DNA of 64,000 bases from an uncultured SAR86 cluster bacterium (GTDB lineage: Bacteria; Pseudomonadota; Gammaproteobacteria; Magnimaribacterales; D2472): NCBI GenBank assembly GCA_902557705.1, contig CACEBI010000004.1:25371-89370 (forward strand), written 5' to 3'. The position numbers were made by a program, and so were the translations under genes. Each line of letters begins with the position of its first letter. Position 1 is the stretch's first letter. Shown here piece by piece: positions 1-8,869 of the stretch. A model generated the notes under the pieces. That model saw only the letters and a program-made list of their open reading frames with translations, did no database searches and was not told the DNA's origin.

Positions 1-1
1 T

Positions 2-481
2 ATTGAATTTTCTGAGCTGCAAAGACGTGCCGATATCATTAAGGCAGATAAAGATTTTCAACAAAAAGTTTCGCAAGCAATGGAAGATAGGTTAATGGAC
101 TTTCCAGAATCAGAATATATTGAAGGAACAATATATTCTGGTGGATTCCCTTCATATAAAGATAAAGACCTAATGCAAGAATTTCACCATAGTTCAGACC
201 CAGCCCACTTAATTAAAATTTCAAGAAATTTTGAAGACGAGAGGCTTAGATTATTTGCTGAAAGAATAATATGCAATCAATTCTCAACAGACATACCTGA
301 TGATATTCAAAAAAGATATCAAGACCTCATTTTACAAAGAAATACTGATGAGGGCCCATGGGGTTCTCTTGAAAAAACATTGATTCAGATTGAAAAACTA
401 TTAGATGAAAGATCTGAAAAAGAAGATCAATATATTTTACTAGCGACAAAGAAAAAAGTTGAATCAATGAAGGTTTCTTAA
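2..481 (+). CDS. sbcB: Exodeoxyribonuclease I, C-terminal part (partial at window edge)
   Basis: The reading frame is open from base 2, so this is the 3' end of a gene that starts outside the window; the first in-frame ATG at 80 is internal. The product would be a 3'-5' exonuclease on single-stranded DNA, acting in recombination and mismatch repair. The visible part matches the helical C-terminal domain of the SbcB family: a YIEGTIYSGGF segment (E. coli has a similar IYSGFF), then a charged stretch on FEDERLRLFAERI and a final acidic helix. The catalytic DEDDh domain is not in view, so the assignment rests on C-terminal similarity alone. The gene is followed by a hairpin and then tRNA-Val. 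Confidence 0.8.
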   Translation: MEFSELQRRADIIKADKDFQQKVSQAMEDRLMDFPESEYIEGTIYSGGFPSYKDKDLMQEFHHSSDPAHLIKISRNFEDERLRLFAERIICNQFSTDIPDDIQKRYQDLILQRNTDEGPWGSLEKTLIQIEKLLDERSEKEDQYILLATKKKVESMKVS

Positions 482-488
482 AAATTAA

Positions 489-513
489 ATGGAGGGCCAA
501 AGCCCTCCATTTG
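489..513 (+). terminator. Hairpin after sbcB, probable terminator
   Basis: An inverted repeat ATGGAGGGC-CAAA-GCCCTCCAT lies 8 bases after the sbcB stop codon. The stem is strong (9 bp, mostly GC), but only a short TTGTG follows instead of a full T-run, so it may be a weak terminator or a 3'-end stabiliser. The 180 bases between here and the tRNA hold no ORF that I can support. Confidence 0.55.
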
Positions 514-681
514 TGATATCAGCAATTCTAATAGGGGGAGAGGAGTGCTGACACCGCGTATTTTATATATTTATAATTAATTATCAATAATATTTATATT
601 AGTTTTTGAACTTATCGTATGTTGGTTATATGTATATTTTTAATAGCTATTTATGACTGTTACCAACCTATAAAATTTCTG

Positions 682-687
682 TATAAT
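682..687 (+). promoter_or_regulatory. -10 box for tRNA-Val(GAC)
   Basis: A perfect TATAAT ends 12 bases before the tRNA 5' end. The -35 region at about 658-663 (TGTTAC) is a poor match, so the promoter is called on the -10 alone. Confidence 0.5.
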
Positions 688-699
688 GATTTCTTTTTT

Positions 700-778
700 A
701 GACCCGTAGCTCAGTTTTGGTTAGAGCGCCGCATTGACATTGCGGAGGTCGATGGTTCGAGTCCATTCGGGTCTACCA
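700..778 (+). tRNA. tRNA-Val (anticodon GAC)
   Basis: A full cloverleaf folds by eye. The 7-bp acceptor is AGACCCG with CGGGTCT, the D-stem GCTC/GAGC has an 11-base loop, and the anticodon stem CCGCA/TGCGG closes the loop TTGACAT with GAC at 736-738. The T-arm carries TTCGAGT, and CCA is encoded. It is a single tRNA with its own -10 box. Confidence 0.95.
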
Positions 779-782
779 ATAT

Positions 783-1226
783 TTATAATTGAGATAAATA
801 GCTGTCAAACCTTTCTTGATTCATTACAAAGGTTGCTTTGATTTTTTGTGCTGTCGCTTTAGCTAATTCTAGATTGCTTTTACTTTCACCAACTGCAATA
901 ACGCCGACCATTGCCATCATTGCATGCGGAGTACATTGATACCCATATATACCCTCAACATCAAAAGTTATAGTTATATCTTGACTGAGGCTGCCGTTCC
1001 AAGTGGAGGCACCTGGAGGAATCATTCCTTCAATAGATGCAGAATTATGTGCTGCATCGGTTGCAATAAATGTAACAGAGTCTCCCTTTTTTATTTTAAG
1101 AAAAGAAGGCTCAAATACCATATAACCCTCAGATCCTTGATTTAACATCTTAACCTCATAATTTTCGGCATCGATAAATAAGTTAAAAGAAAGTATTAGA
1201 GGTATTAAGAAATTTTTTATATTCAT
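783..1226 (-). CDS. Pseudoazurin-like blue copper protein
   Basis: A 147-residue secreted cupredoxin, expected to carry electrons in the periplasm. An N-terminal signal peptide (about residues 1-20) precedes a plastocyanin/azurin fold. The type-1 copper ligands are present with pseudoazurin spacing: His60 in the AAHN segment, then Cys98, His101 (Cys+3) and Met106 (Cys+8) in CTPHAMMAM. The C-terminal 30 residues form a helical extension like that of pseudoazurins. The start codon overlaps the stop of the small upstream gene (ATGA), so the two are probably translationally coupled. The electron donor and acceptor cannot be told from the sequence; no nitrite or nitrous-oxide reductase is nearby. 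Confidence 0.88.
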   Translation of the reverse strand: MNIKNFLIPLILSFNLFIDAENYEVKMLNQGSEGYMVFEPSFLKIKKGDSVTFIATDAAHNSASIEGMIPPGASTWNGSLSQDITITFDVEGIYGYQCTPHAMMAMVGVIAVGESKSNLELAKATAQKIKATFVMNQERFDSYLSQL

Positions 1227-1378
1227 AGCAATGTTCCAGTAATAATTATCAAAGTTGTAACGATTAATAAAAAGATAAAACCTAATATGATAGAAAGTAA
1301 TAAAATTTTAACCGGAGAGGGTGAGAATGTTGGCTCACTTGAACCGACACCAATTAACAGCTTAATTACTTTATTCAA
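1223..1378 (-). CDS. Small single-span membrane protein (51 aa), unknown
   Basis: I found this gene by reading the minus strand. It has a TTG start at 1378, overlapping the stop region of the upstream 60-aa gene, and ends in an ATGA overlap with the pseudoazurin start. A GTG at 1396, just after an in-frame stop, is an alternative start giving 57 aa. The product has a polar N-terminus with a Ser/Pro-rich stretch (GSSEPTFSPSP), then one hydrophobic helix at about residues 25-48 that runs to the C-terminus. I do not recognise a family. Its packing between two genes supports it being real despite its size. Confidence 0.5.
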   Translation of the reverse strand: MNKVIKLLIGVGSSEPTFSPSPVKILLLSIILGFIFLLIVTTLIIITGTLL

Positions 1379-1553
1379 AAAATATGCCAGTAACACTCAT
1401 TGATACCAACATGAAAGCAAGCACAACAATTTGTATTATGGCTGGTATAACTACAAACAATACCAATGGATCAAATTTCATACTAAGAAAGTAGTCGTTT
1501 TGACTCCATTCTATTGCTTCTTCGGGTGTTGCATTTCTTACTTGTGTATTCAA
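1371..1553 (-). CDS. Small single-span membrane protein (60 aa), unknown
   Basis: A 60-residue protein with a soluble acidic N-terminus (EEAIEWSQNDYF) and one hydrophobic helix at about residues 30-58, ending at the C-terminus. This is a tail-anchored-like layout. A good ribosome site (AGGAG, 7 bases before ATG) supports the start at 1553. It leads a three-gene minus-strand run with the 51-aa membrane protein and pseudoazurin, so a link to the blue copper protein (membrane docking or small oxidase-like subunit) is possible but is inference only. No family recognised. Confidence 0.6.
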   Translation of the reverse strand: MNTQVRNATPEEAIEWSQNDYFLSMKFDPLVLFVVIPAIIQIVVLAFMLVSMSVTGIFFE

Positions 1554-1694
1554 TTTATACTCCTAGGTACTGTAAAATCAACATCATTATATATATTTAT
1601 AATATGATATCAATAAAAATGATAAGTTATTTTAAAAAATTATATTGAATATCTTAAAGATGCATATATCATCATACACAAAGGGGAATTTCTT

Positions 1695-2924
1695 ATGAAA
1701 AACACAGTTTTTAGTATCTTATATCTACCGGTATTTTTATTTTTTTCTATTTTTATACATTCTACTGATAAGTATTATCCTGGTTCATCATGGGATCTTG
1801 TTTCTGCTGAAAGCCAGGGCATTGAATCAAAAAATGTAAAAACTTTGATAGATATTGCATTTACAGATAACTCGACCCTTGGTGTTGTGGTCATTAAGAA
1901 TGGAAAGATTATTGGAGAAAAATATGCTTCTGGCTATGATTCAGATTCACATGGTACATCATGGTCTATGGCAAAAAGTTATTATGCCGCACTAATTGGT
2001 ATCTCAATAGACAGGGGTGAAATAGGTAGTTTGGATGACAAGGTTGTAAGTTATTTAGAGTATTTTAATGATAAGAGATCAGAAATTACCATAAGAGATT
2101 TATTAGACATGTCTAGCGGTCTAGATTTTCCAAGCCACGAGCATGAAAAAATGTTTTTTCAAGAGAGTCATCTTGATTATGCGAAAAAAGTAGGTGTTGA
2201 AAAAAAAGCAGGAATAAAGTTTGAATATAATAATGTTAATTCTATGCTAATAGGTGATATTTTATATCAAGCAACTGGCAAGAAAGCTGATGTTCTTTTT
2301 GAAGAAAGAATCTTAGCACCGCTTGAAATAACAGACTATAAATTATGGAAAGATGAAAAGGGTAATGTAATGACATATTGCTGTGTAGATATGTCAGCAC
2401 GAGATTATTCTAAATTAGGATTATTGTTTGGAAGAAATGGAGTCTGGAATGATGAGCAAATTATTTCTAAAGGCTTTGTTGATGAAACATTTCAACTCGT
2501 CTGGGATACAACCCCAGAAAGGTTTACTAGATTTCAAAGAGGATACTCCTTGCATTGGTGGGTATCTGCCTATGAAGATGACTTTAAAATTTTTAATACG
2601 AGTGGCAAATTTGGTCAATATACTTTTGTTGATAGAGAAAATGACATTATTGTTACAAGAATCACAAAGTATAATCAACAAGATTCAGGTGATGTCCAAA
2701 AGTGGGGACCTATGAGCTATTTAAAGTGGGCTGGAGTTGATAATGCAATTAAGGTTGGAAGAAGGTTAATTGAAAATGGTGTTATTGAATCTGGAACCAA
2801 TGTTATTACGCCATTCACAGATAAAGAGGGTGAGTCAAAAGAGTTTTATCCAAGGTATGGAGACTTCATCGGAGCAATAGAAAATTTAAGTTGCAATTGC
2901 TATCCTGAGGATATTTCTAATTAA
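1695..2924 (+). CDS. Serine hydrolase of the beta-lactamase / PBP4-like (class C) fold
   Basis: A 409-residue protein with a signal peptide (about 1-23) and the class C beta-lactamase/esterase fold. The nucleophile motif SMAK is at Ser91-Lys94, YNN at Tyr178-Asn180 supplies the second motif, and LLDMSSGLDF at 136-145 is the usual segment after the nucleophile. Family members include esterases, D-aminopeptidases and 6-aminohexanoate-dimer hydrolases; true beta-lactam hydrolysis is not implied. A clear ribosome site (AAAGGGG) precedes the ATG. It converges on the small gene at 2921 with a 4-base overlap. The substrate is unknown. Confidence 0.8.
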   Translation: MKNTVFSILYLPVFLFFSIFIHSTDKYYPGSSWDLVSAESQGIESKNVKTLIDIAFTDNSTLGVVVIKNGKIIGEKYASGYDSDSHGTSWSMAKSYYAALIGISIDRGEIGSLDDKVVSYLEYFNDKRSEITIRDLLDMSSGLDFPSHEHEKMFFQESHLDYAKKVGVEKKAGIKFEYNNVNSMLIGDILYQATGKKADVLFEERILAPLEITDYKLWKDEKGNVMTYCCVDMSARDYSKLGLLFGRNGVWNDEQIISKGFVDETFQLVWDTTPERFTRFQRGYSLHWWVSAYEDDFKIFNTSGKFGQYTFVDRENDIIVTRITKYNQQDSGDVQKWGPMSYLKWAGVDNAIKVGRRLIENGVIESGTNVITPFTDKEGESKEFYPRYGDFIGAIENLSCNCYPEDISN

Positions 2925-3100
2925 GATCTATTAATTTTTTTTAGATACGTTTCTTTATCTCTAGCCCATTCTTCAAAGTAATAGCCATCATTGCCTTGTT
3001 TATTGAGATACTTAACAAAGAATCTTCCATCTTCATCTATAAATCCTGATTCATATGGCATGCCTGTCAATTTATTTGGTCTTTTAAAGTGATCCTCCAT
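2921..3100 (-). CDS. Small conserved-looking soluble protein (59 aa), unknown
   Basis: The frame can begin at a TTG at 3118 inside the SLC13 gene, but the ATG at 3100, four bases after that gene's stop, is the more natural start. The 59-aa product is polar and aromatic (GYYFEEWARDKETYLKK) with no signal peptide or membrane helix. Its position directly behind the SLC13 permease suggests co-transcription. No family recognised; it could be a small accessory protein of the transporter. Confidence 0.55.
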   Translation of the reverse strand: MEDHFKRPNKLTGMPYESGFIDEDGRFFVKYLNKQGNDGYYFEEWARDKETYLKKINRS

Positions 3101-3104
3101 CAAG

Positions 3105-4871
3105 CTAAGTCCAAACAAATAAAATCATTGGAATTGATACAGCAATAATTAAGATATCTAGCGGTAAACCAAGTCTCCAGTAATCAGTAAATTTATAATT
3201 ACCAGGACCCATAACAACAGTGTTACATTGATGGCCAATTGGCGTCAGAAAAGCGCAACTTGCGCCAACTGCAACAACCATTAAAAATGGTTCAATATCA
3301 TAACCAAGTTGCATTCCTATACCAGCAGATATTGGAGCCATAATCACAGCTGTCGCTGCATTATTAATAATATCAGTGGTTGCCATAGTTATTATTAATA
3401 TTAAAAAGAGCAACCAGAAGAGGCTCATATCTGCTGCAATATTTGAAATATTAGAGGAAATGACCTCACTCAACCCTGTAGTTTGAAGGGCGGTTCCAAT
3501 TGGAATCATTGCAGCTAACATGATAATAATAGGCCAATCTACATCCCTATAAAAATTACTGTCGATAATTCTAATTCTTGCAAAACCAAGAACACATAAC
3601 AAAAATGCAGCTGCTGTTGGAAGTATGTTAAAAGTAACTAAAATTATTGATATTAAAAAAAATATAATTCCTTTTAAAAGTCGGCTTCTACTTGGAATTG
3701 TTTGAAGTTCTCTTTGCATTAACGGCATCAAGCCTAAATGTTTAATTTTATTTGTAACATCCTCTTCATCTAAATCTCTAATACCTAATAACAATACATC
3801 ACCAGCTTTGAAAGTTTCTCTAGTAAGCCTAGTTCTATATTTTGAACCTTTTCTCCAGAGACCTAGGAGATTTAATTCTTCATATGCTAGTTTTAAGAAG
3901 AAATCATATTTTCTACCTATAAGCCTTGAACCGGGTGTAATCATTGCTTCTATTTCCTCCAAATCATCATCGTCGAAAGAATGTAGCTCTTTAGGAATAG
4001 AGAAATCAAAGACGCTTAATATTGAAGATATATCATCAGGAGGAGTTTTGATAACCAAAATTTGACCTTCTTTGATTCTTAAATTATTTTTAACCTTTTT
4101 AACACCACCATTCTCATTGACAATACCCAATACCTCAGTATCTTCTCCAGCCTCTTTTTTAAAAGCTGATAATGTCATACCAATTGCTGAGCTAGATTCA
4201 TTTACCTCTACTTCAAACAAATATCCTTTTAAATCAATTAATGAAGATCCTGAAGTAGAATCATCTCTTAGCTGAATAAACCTATTGCCAACAATTGCAA
4301 TAAAAAAAATACTTAAAATAGTTACAGAGAGCCCGACATAAGAAAAATCAAAGAAATTAAAGCCCGACTCTGATATTGTTGATTTATATTCAGAAATAAT
4401 AATATTTGGAGGTGTTCCAATAGTTGTATTCATGCCCCCTAAAATACATGCAAAAGCTAAAGGCATTAGGAATCTTGAGGGATGCCAGTCCATTTTTTGA
4501 CATATATTAAGAGTTATTGGTAAAAGAATTGCCAAGGCTCCAATATTGTTTATGAACGATGAAAGAATAGCTGCAATAAAAAGTAGAGAAATTAGGAATT
4601 GAAATTTAGTAAAACTCCTACCCCCAATTAATTTTCCAACAAGTCCTGTCAAACCTGAATTCTTTAATCCTTGACTTATTATTAGTACAAGTGCAACTGT
4701 TATTACTGCTGGGTGAGCAAACCCATCAAAAGCTTGATTTGCTGGAATAACTCCAAGGATTATCAATACTAATAATGCACCAGCCGCTAGTGCGTCATAT
4801 CTAAATTTACTCCATATAAATAAACCGAGGAGGCTAATAATAGTAATAGAAAGTAAGTATTGATCACTCAT
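3105..4871 (-). CDS. SLC13/DASS-family permease with two TrkA-C domains
   Basis: A 588-residue inner-membrane anion transporter of the divalent anion:Na+ symporter (ArsB/NhaD superfamily) type. The two helical halves each carry a re-entrant signature: NNIGALAILLP with GTPPN in the first and NNAATAVIMAP with TPIGHQCN in the second. Between them, at about residues 205-385, is a soluble stretch with two RCK_C/TrkA-C-like domains, each ending in a GQILVI or GDVLLL strand. This architecture is typical of sulfate or dicarboxylate-type SLC13 permeases; the real substrate is unknown. It follows the MscS gene by 16 bases on the same strand. Confidence 0.85.
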   Translation of the reverse strand: MSDQYLLSITIISLLGLFIWSKFRYDALAAGALLVLIILGVIPANQAFDGFAHPAVITVALVLIISQGLKNSGLTGLVGKLIGGRSFTKFQFLISLLFIAAILSSFINNIGALAILLPITLNICQKMDWHPSRFLMPLAFACILGGMNTTIGTPPNIIISEYKSTISESGFNFFDFSYVGLSVTILSIFFIAIVGNRFIQLRDDSTSGSSLIDLKGYLFEVEVNESSSAIGMTLSAFKKEAGEDTEVLGIVNENGGVKKVKNNLRIKEGQILVIKTPPDDISSILSVFDFSIPKELHSFDDDDLEEIEAMITPGSRLIGRKYDFFLKLAYEELNLLGLWRKGSKYRTRLTRETFKAGDVLLLGIRDLDEEDVTNKIKHLGLMPLMQRELQTIPSRSRLLKGIIFFLISIILVTFNILPTAAAFLLCVLGFARIRIIDSNFYRDVDWPIIIMLAAMIPIGTALQTTGLSEVISSNISNIAADMSLFWLLFLILIITMATTDIINNAATAVIMAPISAGIGMQLGYDIEPFLMVVAVGASCAFLTPIGHQCNTVVMGPGNYKFTDYWRLGLPLDILIIAVSIPMILFVWT

Positions 4872-4887
4872 GATAAATATTTAACTT

Positions 4888-5973
4888 TTATTCAGGCATG
4901 CTCTCAACATATAAAGAAGTTGATGGGTATGCAAACTCAGAACCATTAGCCTTAACTATCTTCATTATGTTAAAGATTAGGTTTTCTTTAATAAGGTTAT
5001 ATTCAACAAAACCAACAGGTTCACTGTAAGCAACTATCATTAAATCTATAGAGCTTGATCCCAATTCAACAACTCTCACTACATTCTCATAGTCTGAATC
5101 GTTTATAAAATCATCACTATCATTAATATAATTTTTTATCTGAGTTCTAATATGTTCAAGTTGCTCTATTGAAGTAGAGTAGATTAAATTTATTCTCCAA
5201 TTTAATCTTCTTTTTTTCATTTCACCATGATTTATTAGTTTTACATCTGAAAGATCTTTATTTGGGATGGTCATTGGAGCAGTATCGAAAGTTCTTATAA
5301 CTGTAGATCTAAATCCTATAGATTCTACTATGCCGTGAAGCTGACCAGAAACTTCAATTCTATCTCCTGGTTGGAATCGATGCTCACCAATAACTAAAAT
5401 ACCAGCAATTAAATTTTTAAAAAAATCTTGTGCTCCCAATGCTACAGCAACGGAAAACAATCCAAGACCAGCAACCAGTGGGCCAATTTTAATACCAAAA
5501 ATATCAAGGATTATTGCAACACCAATCACCCAAACTATAAACCTAGATGCTCTTTCAAGCCACATCTGCATAGATGGTGTAAGCCAAGAGCTTGTTGAAA
5601 GAGCCTCAAAAATTGGTTTTATACCATTAGCTAGAGCACTAAAAATTGTAAAAATTACGAATGCTTTAACAATATTTGTCGCTATATCACCAACCACACC
5701 ATCAAATGGCAATATAAGCGTGCATATATACAAAGCTACCGTTATTGGAATTAATCCTATTGGCCTTCTTAATGCGCTAAAGATTTCATCATCAACTTTA
5801 GATTCAGTTTTTTCTGCAAGTCGACTCAAGGAGTTTATGATGACTGATATGATAAAGCCTCTAAAAAGAAGTGAGGCTAAGATTACTAATAATGAGGAGA
5901 TTATTGCACCAAGGTTGATTCCTAAAAACCCTCTATTCCATACTTCTGTTAAAAGTTCTATAAAATTTTCCAT
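4888..5973 (-). CDS. MscS-family small-conductance mechanosensitive channel
   Basis: A 361-residue inner-membrane channel for turgor release. Hydrophobic helices lie at about 20-45, 72-90, 100-118 and 143-165, followed by the pore-lining Gly/Ala-rich segment GLGLFSVAVALGAQDFFKN at 169-187 and the beta-domain signature QPGDRIEVSG at 201-210. The C-terminal cytosolic domain is of normal length. One more N-terminal helix than E. coli MscS suggests the YnaI/medium-length subgroup. Its partner downstream is the SLC13 permease; co-expression would fit osmotic or solute balance, which is inference. Confidence 0.88.
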   Translation of the reverse strand: MENFIELLTEVWNRGFLGINLGAIISSLLVILASLLFRGFIISVIINSLSRLAEKTESKVDDEIFSALRRPIGLIPITVALYICTLILPFDGVVGDIATNIVKAFVIFTIFSALANGIKPIFEALSTSSWLTPSMQMWLERASRFIVWVIGVAIILDIFGIKIGPLVAGLGLFSVAVALGAQDFFKNLIAGILVIGEHRFQPGDRIEVSGQLHGIVESIGFRSTVIRTFDTAPMTIPNKDLSDVKLINHGEMKKRRLNWRINLIYSTSIEQLEHIRTQIKNYINDSDDFINDSDYENVVRVVELGSSSIDLMIVAYSEPVGFVEYNLIKENLIFNIMKIVKANGSEFAYPSTSLYVESMPE

Positions 5974-6041
5974 AGTAAAATATGTGTAGTTAATGTTTTA
6001 ACATTTATAGTATTCACTTAATTTGCTGAAAGTGCAAAAAA

Positions 6042-6743
6042 TTATTTTTTAATTCTATCCTTTATAAAATATGGTGAATAAATTAAGAAAAACATAGTTA
6101 TAGCCAATGGAATTAATACTAGAAGATGATAGGGTGGTTCTGGAAAAGCATCCATGAGGCTTGCACCAGCAGGTTTTGCCATTAAGTACCAAAAGTTTGC
6201 TGGCTCACCTAATATCAAATTTATTATGTAAGTGATTGGTAACAATATACATGCTGTAATAAATGAGACAGTTAGGATGTCCCTAGCATAGGGTCTGTTA
6301 TTAAGAGCAACAGTTGCATACATTATTCCAATCACAATCATTCCATGACCAATCATAAAAAATGCATAATCAAGATCATGATGAGAAATATCTGGAGTTA
6401 TTATTGCCATAGTTGCTCCACCAATACCCCAAAAAAATGCACACTTATACAAAATTTTTGGGCCACCCAATAAGAACCATGCCAAAAATATCTCAGAAAG
6501 ATCGCACATATGAAATGGTAAAACCTCTCTCCAGTTGTATGGGTTTTCAAGAATATATAAATCTTTGTATGGTGATATAACTACATGAGCTATAACGATA
6601 TACGCGATAATTTTTGTCATTATTGATTTTTGAGAAGTAGATTTGTTTTTATAAATTAATGGTAAAAATATAGAAGCAGCTAAGATGCTTATCATGGTGA
6701 TGATGTGTATATTTCCAAACAATATAAAAGGACTAGCACTCAT
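6042..6743 (-). CDS. YwaF/TIGR02206-family integral membrane protein
   Basis: A 233-residue protein with about six to seven hydrophobic helices and almost no soluble domain. The segment NWREVLPFHMCDLSEIFL after the third helix matches the conserved LPLHLC-type signature of the YwaF family, whose function is not known. It stands alone on the minus strand with 68 bases to the MscS gene and 84 to the DsbD-like gene. Confidence 0.7.
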   Translation of the reverse strand: MSASPFILFGNIHIITMISILAASIFLPLIYKNKSTSQKSIMTKIIAYIVIAHVVISPYKDLYILENPYNWREVLPFHMCDLSEIFLAWFLLGGPKILYKCAFFWGIGGATMAIITPDISHHDLDYAFFMIGHGMIVIGIMYATVALNNRPYARDILTVSFITACILLPITYIINLILGEPANFWYLMAKPAGASLMDAFPEPPYHLLVLIPLAITMFFLIYSPYFIKDRIKK

Positions 6744-6827
6744 ATGATTCTCTCAATGAAATATTAATAATTCTGATTATAGTGATTTTTTTATAGATTT
6801 ATAAAAATATGTTCATTAATTTATTAA

Positions 6828-8801
6828 TTATTTTAGTGCATCCAAAACAATTTTTTCAGTAAGAATAGCTGGAAGAATTTCAGATTTTTGCATCCCAGGT
6901 TTCCAATAGACATATAAAGGCACTCCGCTACGATCATATGTGTTTAAAGCGTCTAGGATATCTTTATTTTTATTTGTCCAGTCAGCAACAATATATTCAA
7001 TATTATTTTCCTTTAGAAATTTTTTTACTTTTGGTCTAGATAGAGCAACTTTATCGTTAGCCTGGCAAGTAATACACCAAGCTGCAGTATAGTTTATAAG
7101 GTAAGCTTTATTTTCAGATCTAAGCTCATTTTCTATATCTTTAGTCCAAATTAATACATTTTTATTTTCTTGATTATTATTAAGATCAACTTTTATATTA
7201 GTTAGGTTTTTAAGTTGAACTATGAACAAAGAACCTAACAGTAATAATAAAATTATTTTTATAATTTTTTTTGAGGTATTGGTAATAAGCCACATAAGCA
7301 GACTAATTAAAAATAGAACTAATAAAAGCTCGATAAGTGCATCAGTCGAAGTTTGTATGCTAAACACCCATAGCAACCATAATGCTGTTGCAAACATTGG
7401 GAAGGCAAAAAATTCTTTCAATTTAACCATCCATGTTCCAGAACTAGGAAGGGCTTCAATGAGTTCTGGTTTATAAGATAGTAATAAGTATGGAAAGGCA
7501 AAACCTATACCAAGTGAGATAAATATAGGCAATGTTACAAATGATGGTTGTATTAAGGCATATCCAATTGCAGCACCCATGAATGGTGCTGTGCATGGTG
7601 AAGCGACAATAACTGCCAAAATACCAGTAAGAAAAGAACTGGAATAAGATGTGTCATTCATACCAATCTTTCCAAGTTTTGTCATAGAAGTTCCTATATC
7701 AATGTTCATCAACAAAATAAACCCAATAATAAACATTAAAATTGATAAAAAACCTACAATCACAGGCGATTGAAGTTGAAAGCCCCATCCAACTGAATCT
7801 CCTGCACTCTTAAGCACTAAAAGTGATAGAGCAATTAATAAGAAGGAAATAATTACCCCTATGCAAAAGAGAAGAGAGTGAGTTCTTATTTTGCTCTTAG
7901 AACTTCCCCCCATGGAAACAAAGCTTAATATTTTTAAGGAAATAATAGGGAAAACGCAGGGCATTAGATTTAATATAATGCCTCCAATAAATGCAAAAAT
8001 AATTGCTTGAAGAATAGACATGCTTAATTCTTCCCCTGAACTTTTTGTCACATCTGATTTAATAAGATATGACTCATCATTAATCTTTATTACTCCTTCA
8101 GCGGAGGAGATTTTCAAACCTTCAGACTGTAATGGAATTTTTAATAGCCAGTTATTCTCTTCTTTTTTTAAAATTTGTTTGCCAGAATGCAAAATCAAAT
8201 TTTGGTTATCTGAGAAAAAGTAAATATTTCTTATCTGATCATTGAACGAAAATCTAATTTCAAGAAATTCATTTGATTGACTTCCTAAAATAGGCAAAGT
8301 GATATCAGGTACTTTTAAAAGCCACTCTTCAAATCTTTCACTAGGCTGAAGATTGTTAAAAGAAGTGTTGATATTAGCTTTTTCAGGTACACAAACATCA
8401 TCACATATTAAAAAATCAATATCAGCTCCAACTAAACTTAAATTATCAATATCTGTATATGAAACTTTATAGGGAAAAATTACAAAATCTTTATACCCAT
8501 ATGTCATCAACGGGGGATAAGGCAATAACTCTGGAGTTGGCCATAACGGACCTTCTATGGTCACATTTTCAGGTAAATTCCATATAACTTTTATTGGTCC
8601 CCCTGAATCACCAGGGTTCTTCCAATAGGTATGCCAGTTTTTTTGCATATCCATCTTAATACCAATAAATAATTCATTCTGTGCAGATGGATTTGTATCA
8701 AATTTAACTAAAGAAACGTTAGCATGACCTGTCTCTACTGGATTTCCATTGCTAAAACTAGAAAAAATTAGTAACGATATAAAGTACTTAAAGGCGCTCA
8801 T
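6828..8801 (-). CDS. DsbD/ScsB-type thiol:disulfide reductase, three domains
   Basis: A 657-residue membrane protein that would carry electrons from cytosolic thioredoxin to periplasmic thiol proteins. After a signal peptide come a periplasmic N-terminal domain with a redox Cys pair (Cys133 and Cys137, CDDVC), a DsbD/CcdA core of eight or so helices at about 260-540 with the two buried cysteines in LMPCVFP and VASPCTAPFMG, and a C-terminal thioredoxin domain with Cys576-x-x-Cys579 (AAWCITC). The N-terminal WHTYWKNPGDSGGP signature places it in the ScsB-like branch rather than classical DsbD. It is separated from hsp20 by a terminator. Confidence 0.88.
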   Translation of the reverse strand: MSAFKYFISLLIFSSFSNGNPVETGHANVSLVKFDTNPSAQNELFIGIKMDMQKNWHTYWKNPGDSGGPIKVIWNLPENVTIEGPLWPTPELLPYPPLMTYGYKDFVIFPYKVSYTDIDNLSLVGADIDFLICDDVCVPEKANINTSFNNLQPSERFEEWLLKVPDITLPILGSQSNEFLEIRFSFNDQIRNIYFFSDNQNLILHSGKQILKKEENNWLLKIPLQSEGLKISSAEGVIKINDESYLIKSDVTKSSGEELSMSILQAIIFAFIGGIILNLMPCVFPIISLKILSFVSMGGSSKSKIRTHSLLFCIGVIISFLLIALSLLVLKSAGDSVGWGFQLQSPVIVGFLSILMFIIGFILLMNIDIGTSMTKLGKIGMNDTSYSSSFLTGILAVIVASPCTAPFMGAAIGYALIQPSFVTLPIFISLGIGFAFPYLLLSYKPELIEALPSSGTWMVKLKEFFAFPMFATALWLLWVFSIQTSTDALIELLLVLFLISLLMWLITNTSKKIIKIILLLLLGSLFIVQLKNLTNIKVDLNNNQENKNVLIWTKDIENELRSENKAYLINYTAAWCITCQANDKVALSRPKVKKFLKENNIEYIVADWTNKNKDILDALNTYDRSGVPLYVYWKPGMQKSEILPAILTEKIVLDALK

Positions 8802-8822
8802 ACAGTTATATTACCTTAATCA

Positions 8823-8853
8823 ATAAAAATAGGGATGCAGCAAGCATCCCTAT
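8823..8853 (-). terminator. Intrinsic terminator for hsp20
   Basis: On the minus strand a perfect 10-bp stem ATAGGGATGC/GCATCCCTAT with a 5-base loop is followed by TTTTATTG. It lies 17 bases after the hsp20 stop and so uncouples hsp20 from the DsbD-like gene behind it. Confidence 0.8.
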
Positions 8854-8869
8854 ATTGCAATATTATTTA

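Noticed and set aside
80..481. A complete 133-aa gene at the window start
   Set aside because: The frame is open to base 2 and the preceding codons continue the exonuclease I similarity, so the ATG at 80 is internal.
1695..2924. A true antibiotic-resistance beta-lactamase
   Set aside because: SxxK and YxN are shared by many esterases and peptidases of this fold; nothing specific for beta-lactam hydrolysis or mobility is present.
3101..3118. TTG start for the small gene behind the SLC13 permease
   Set aside because: Overlaps the permease end; the ATG at 3100 is simpler.
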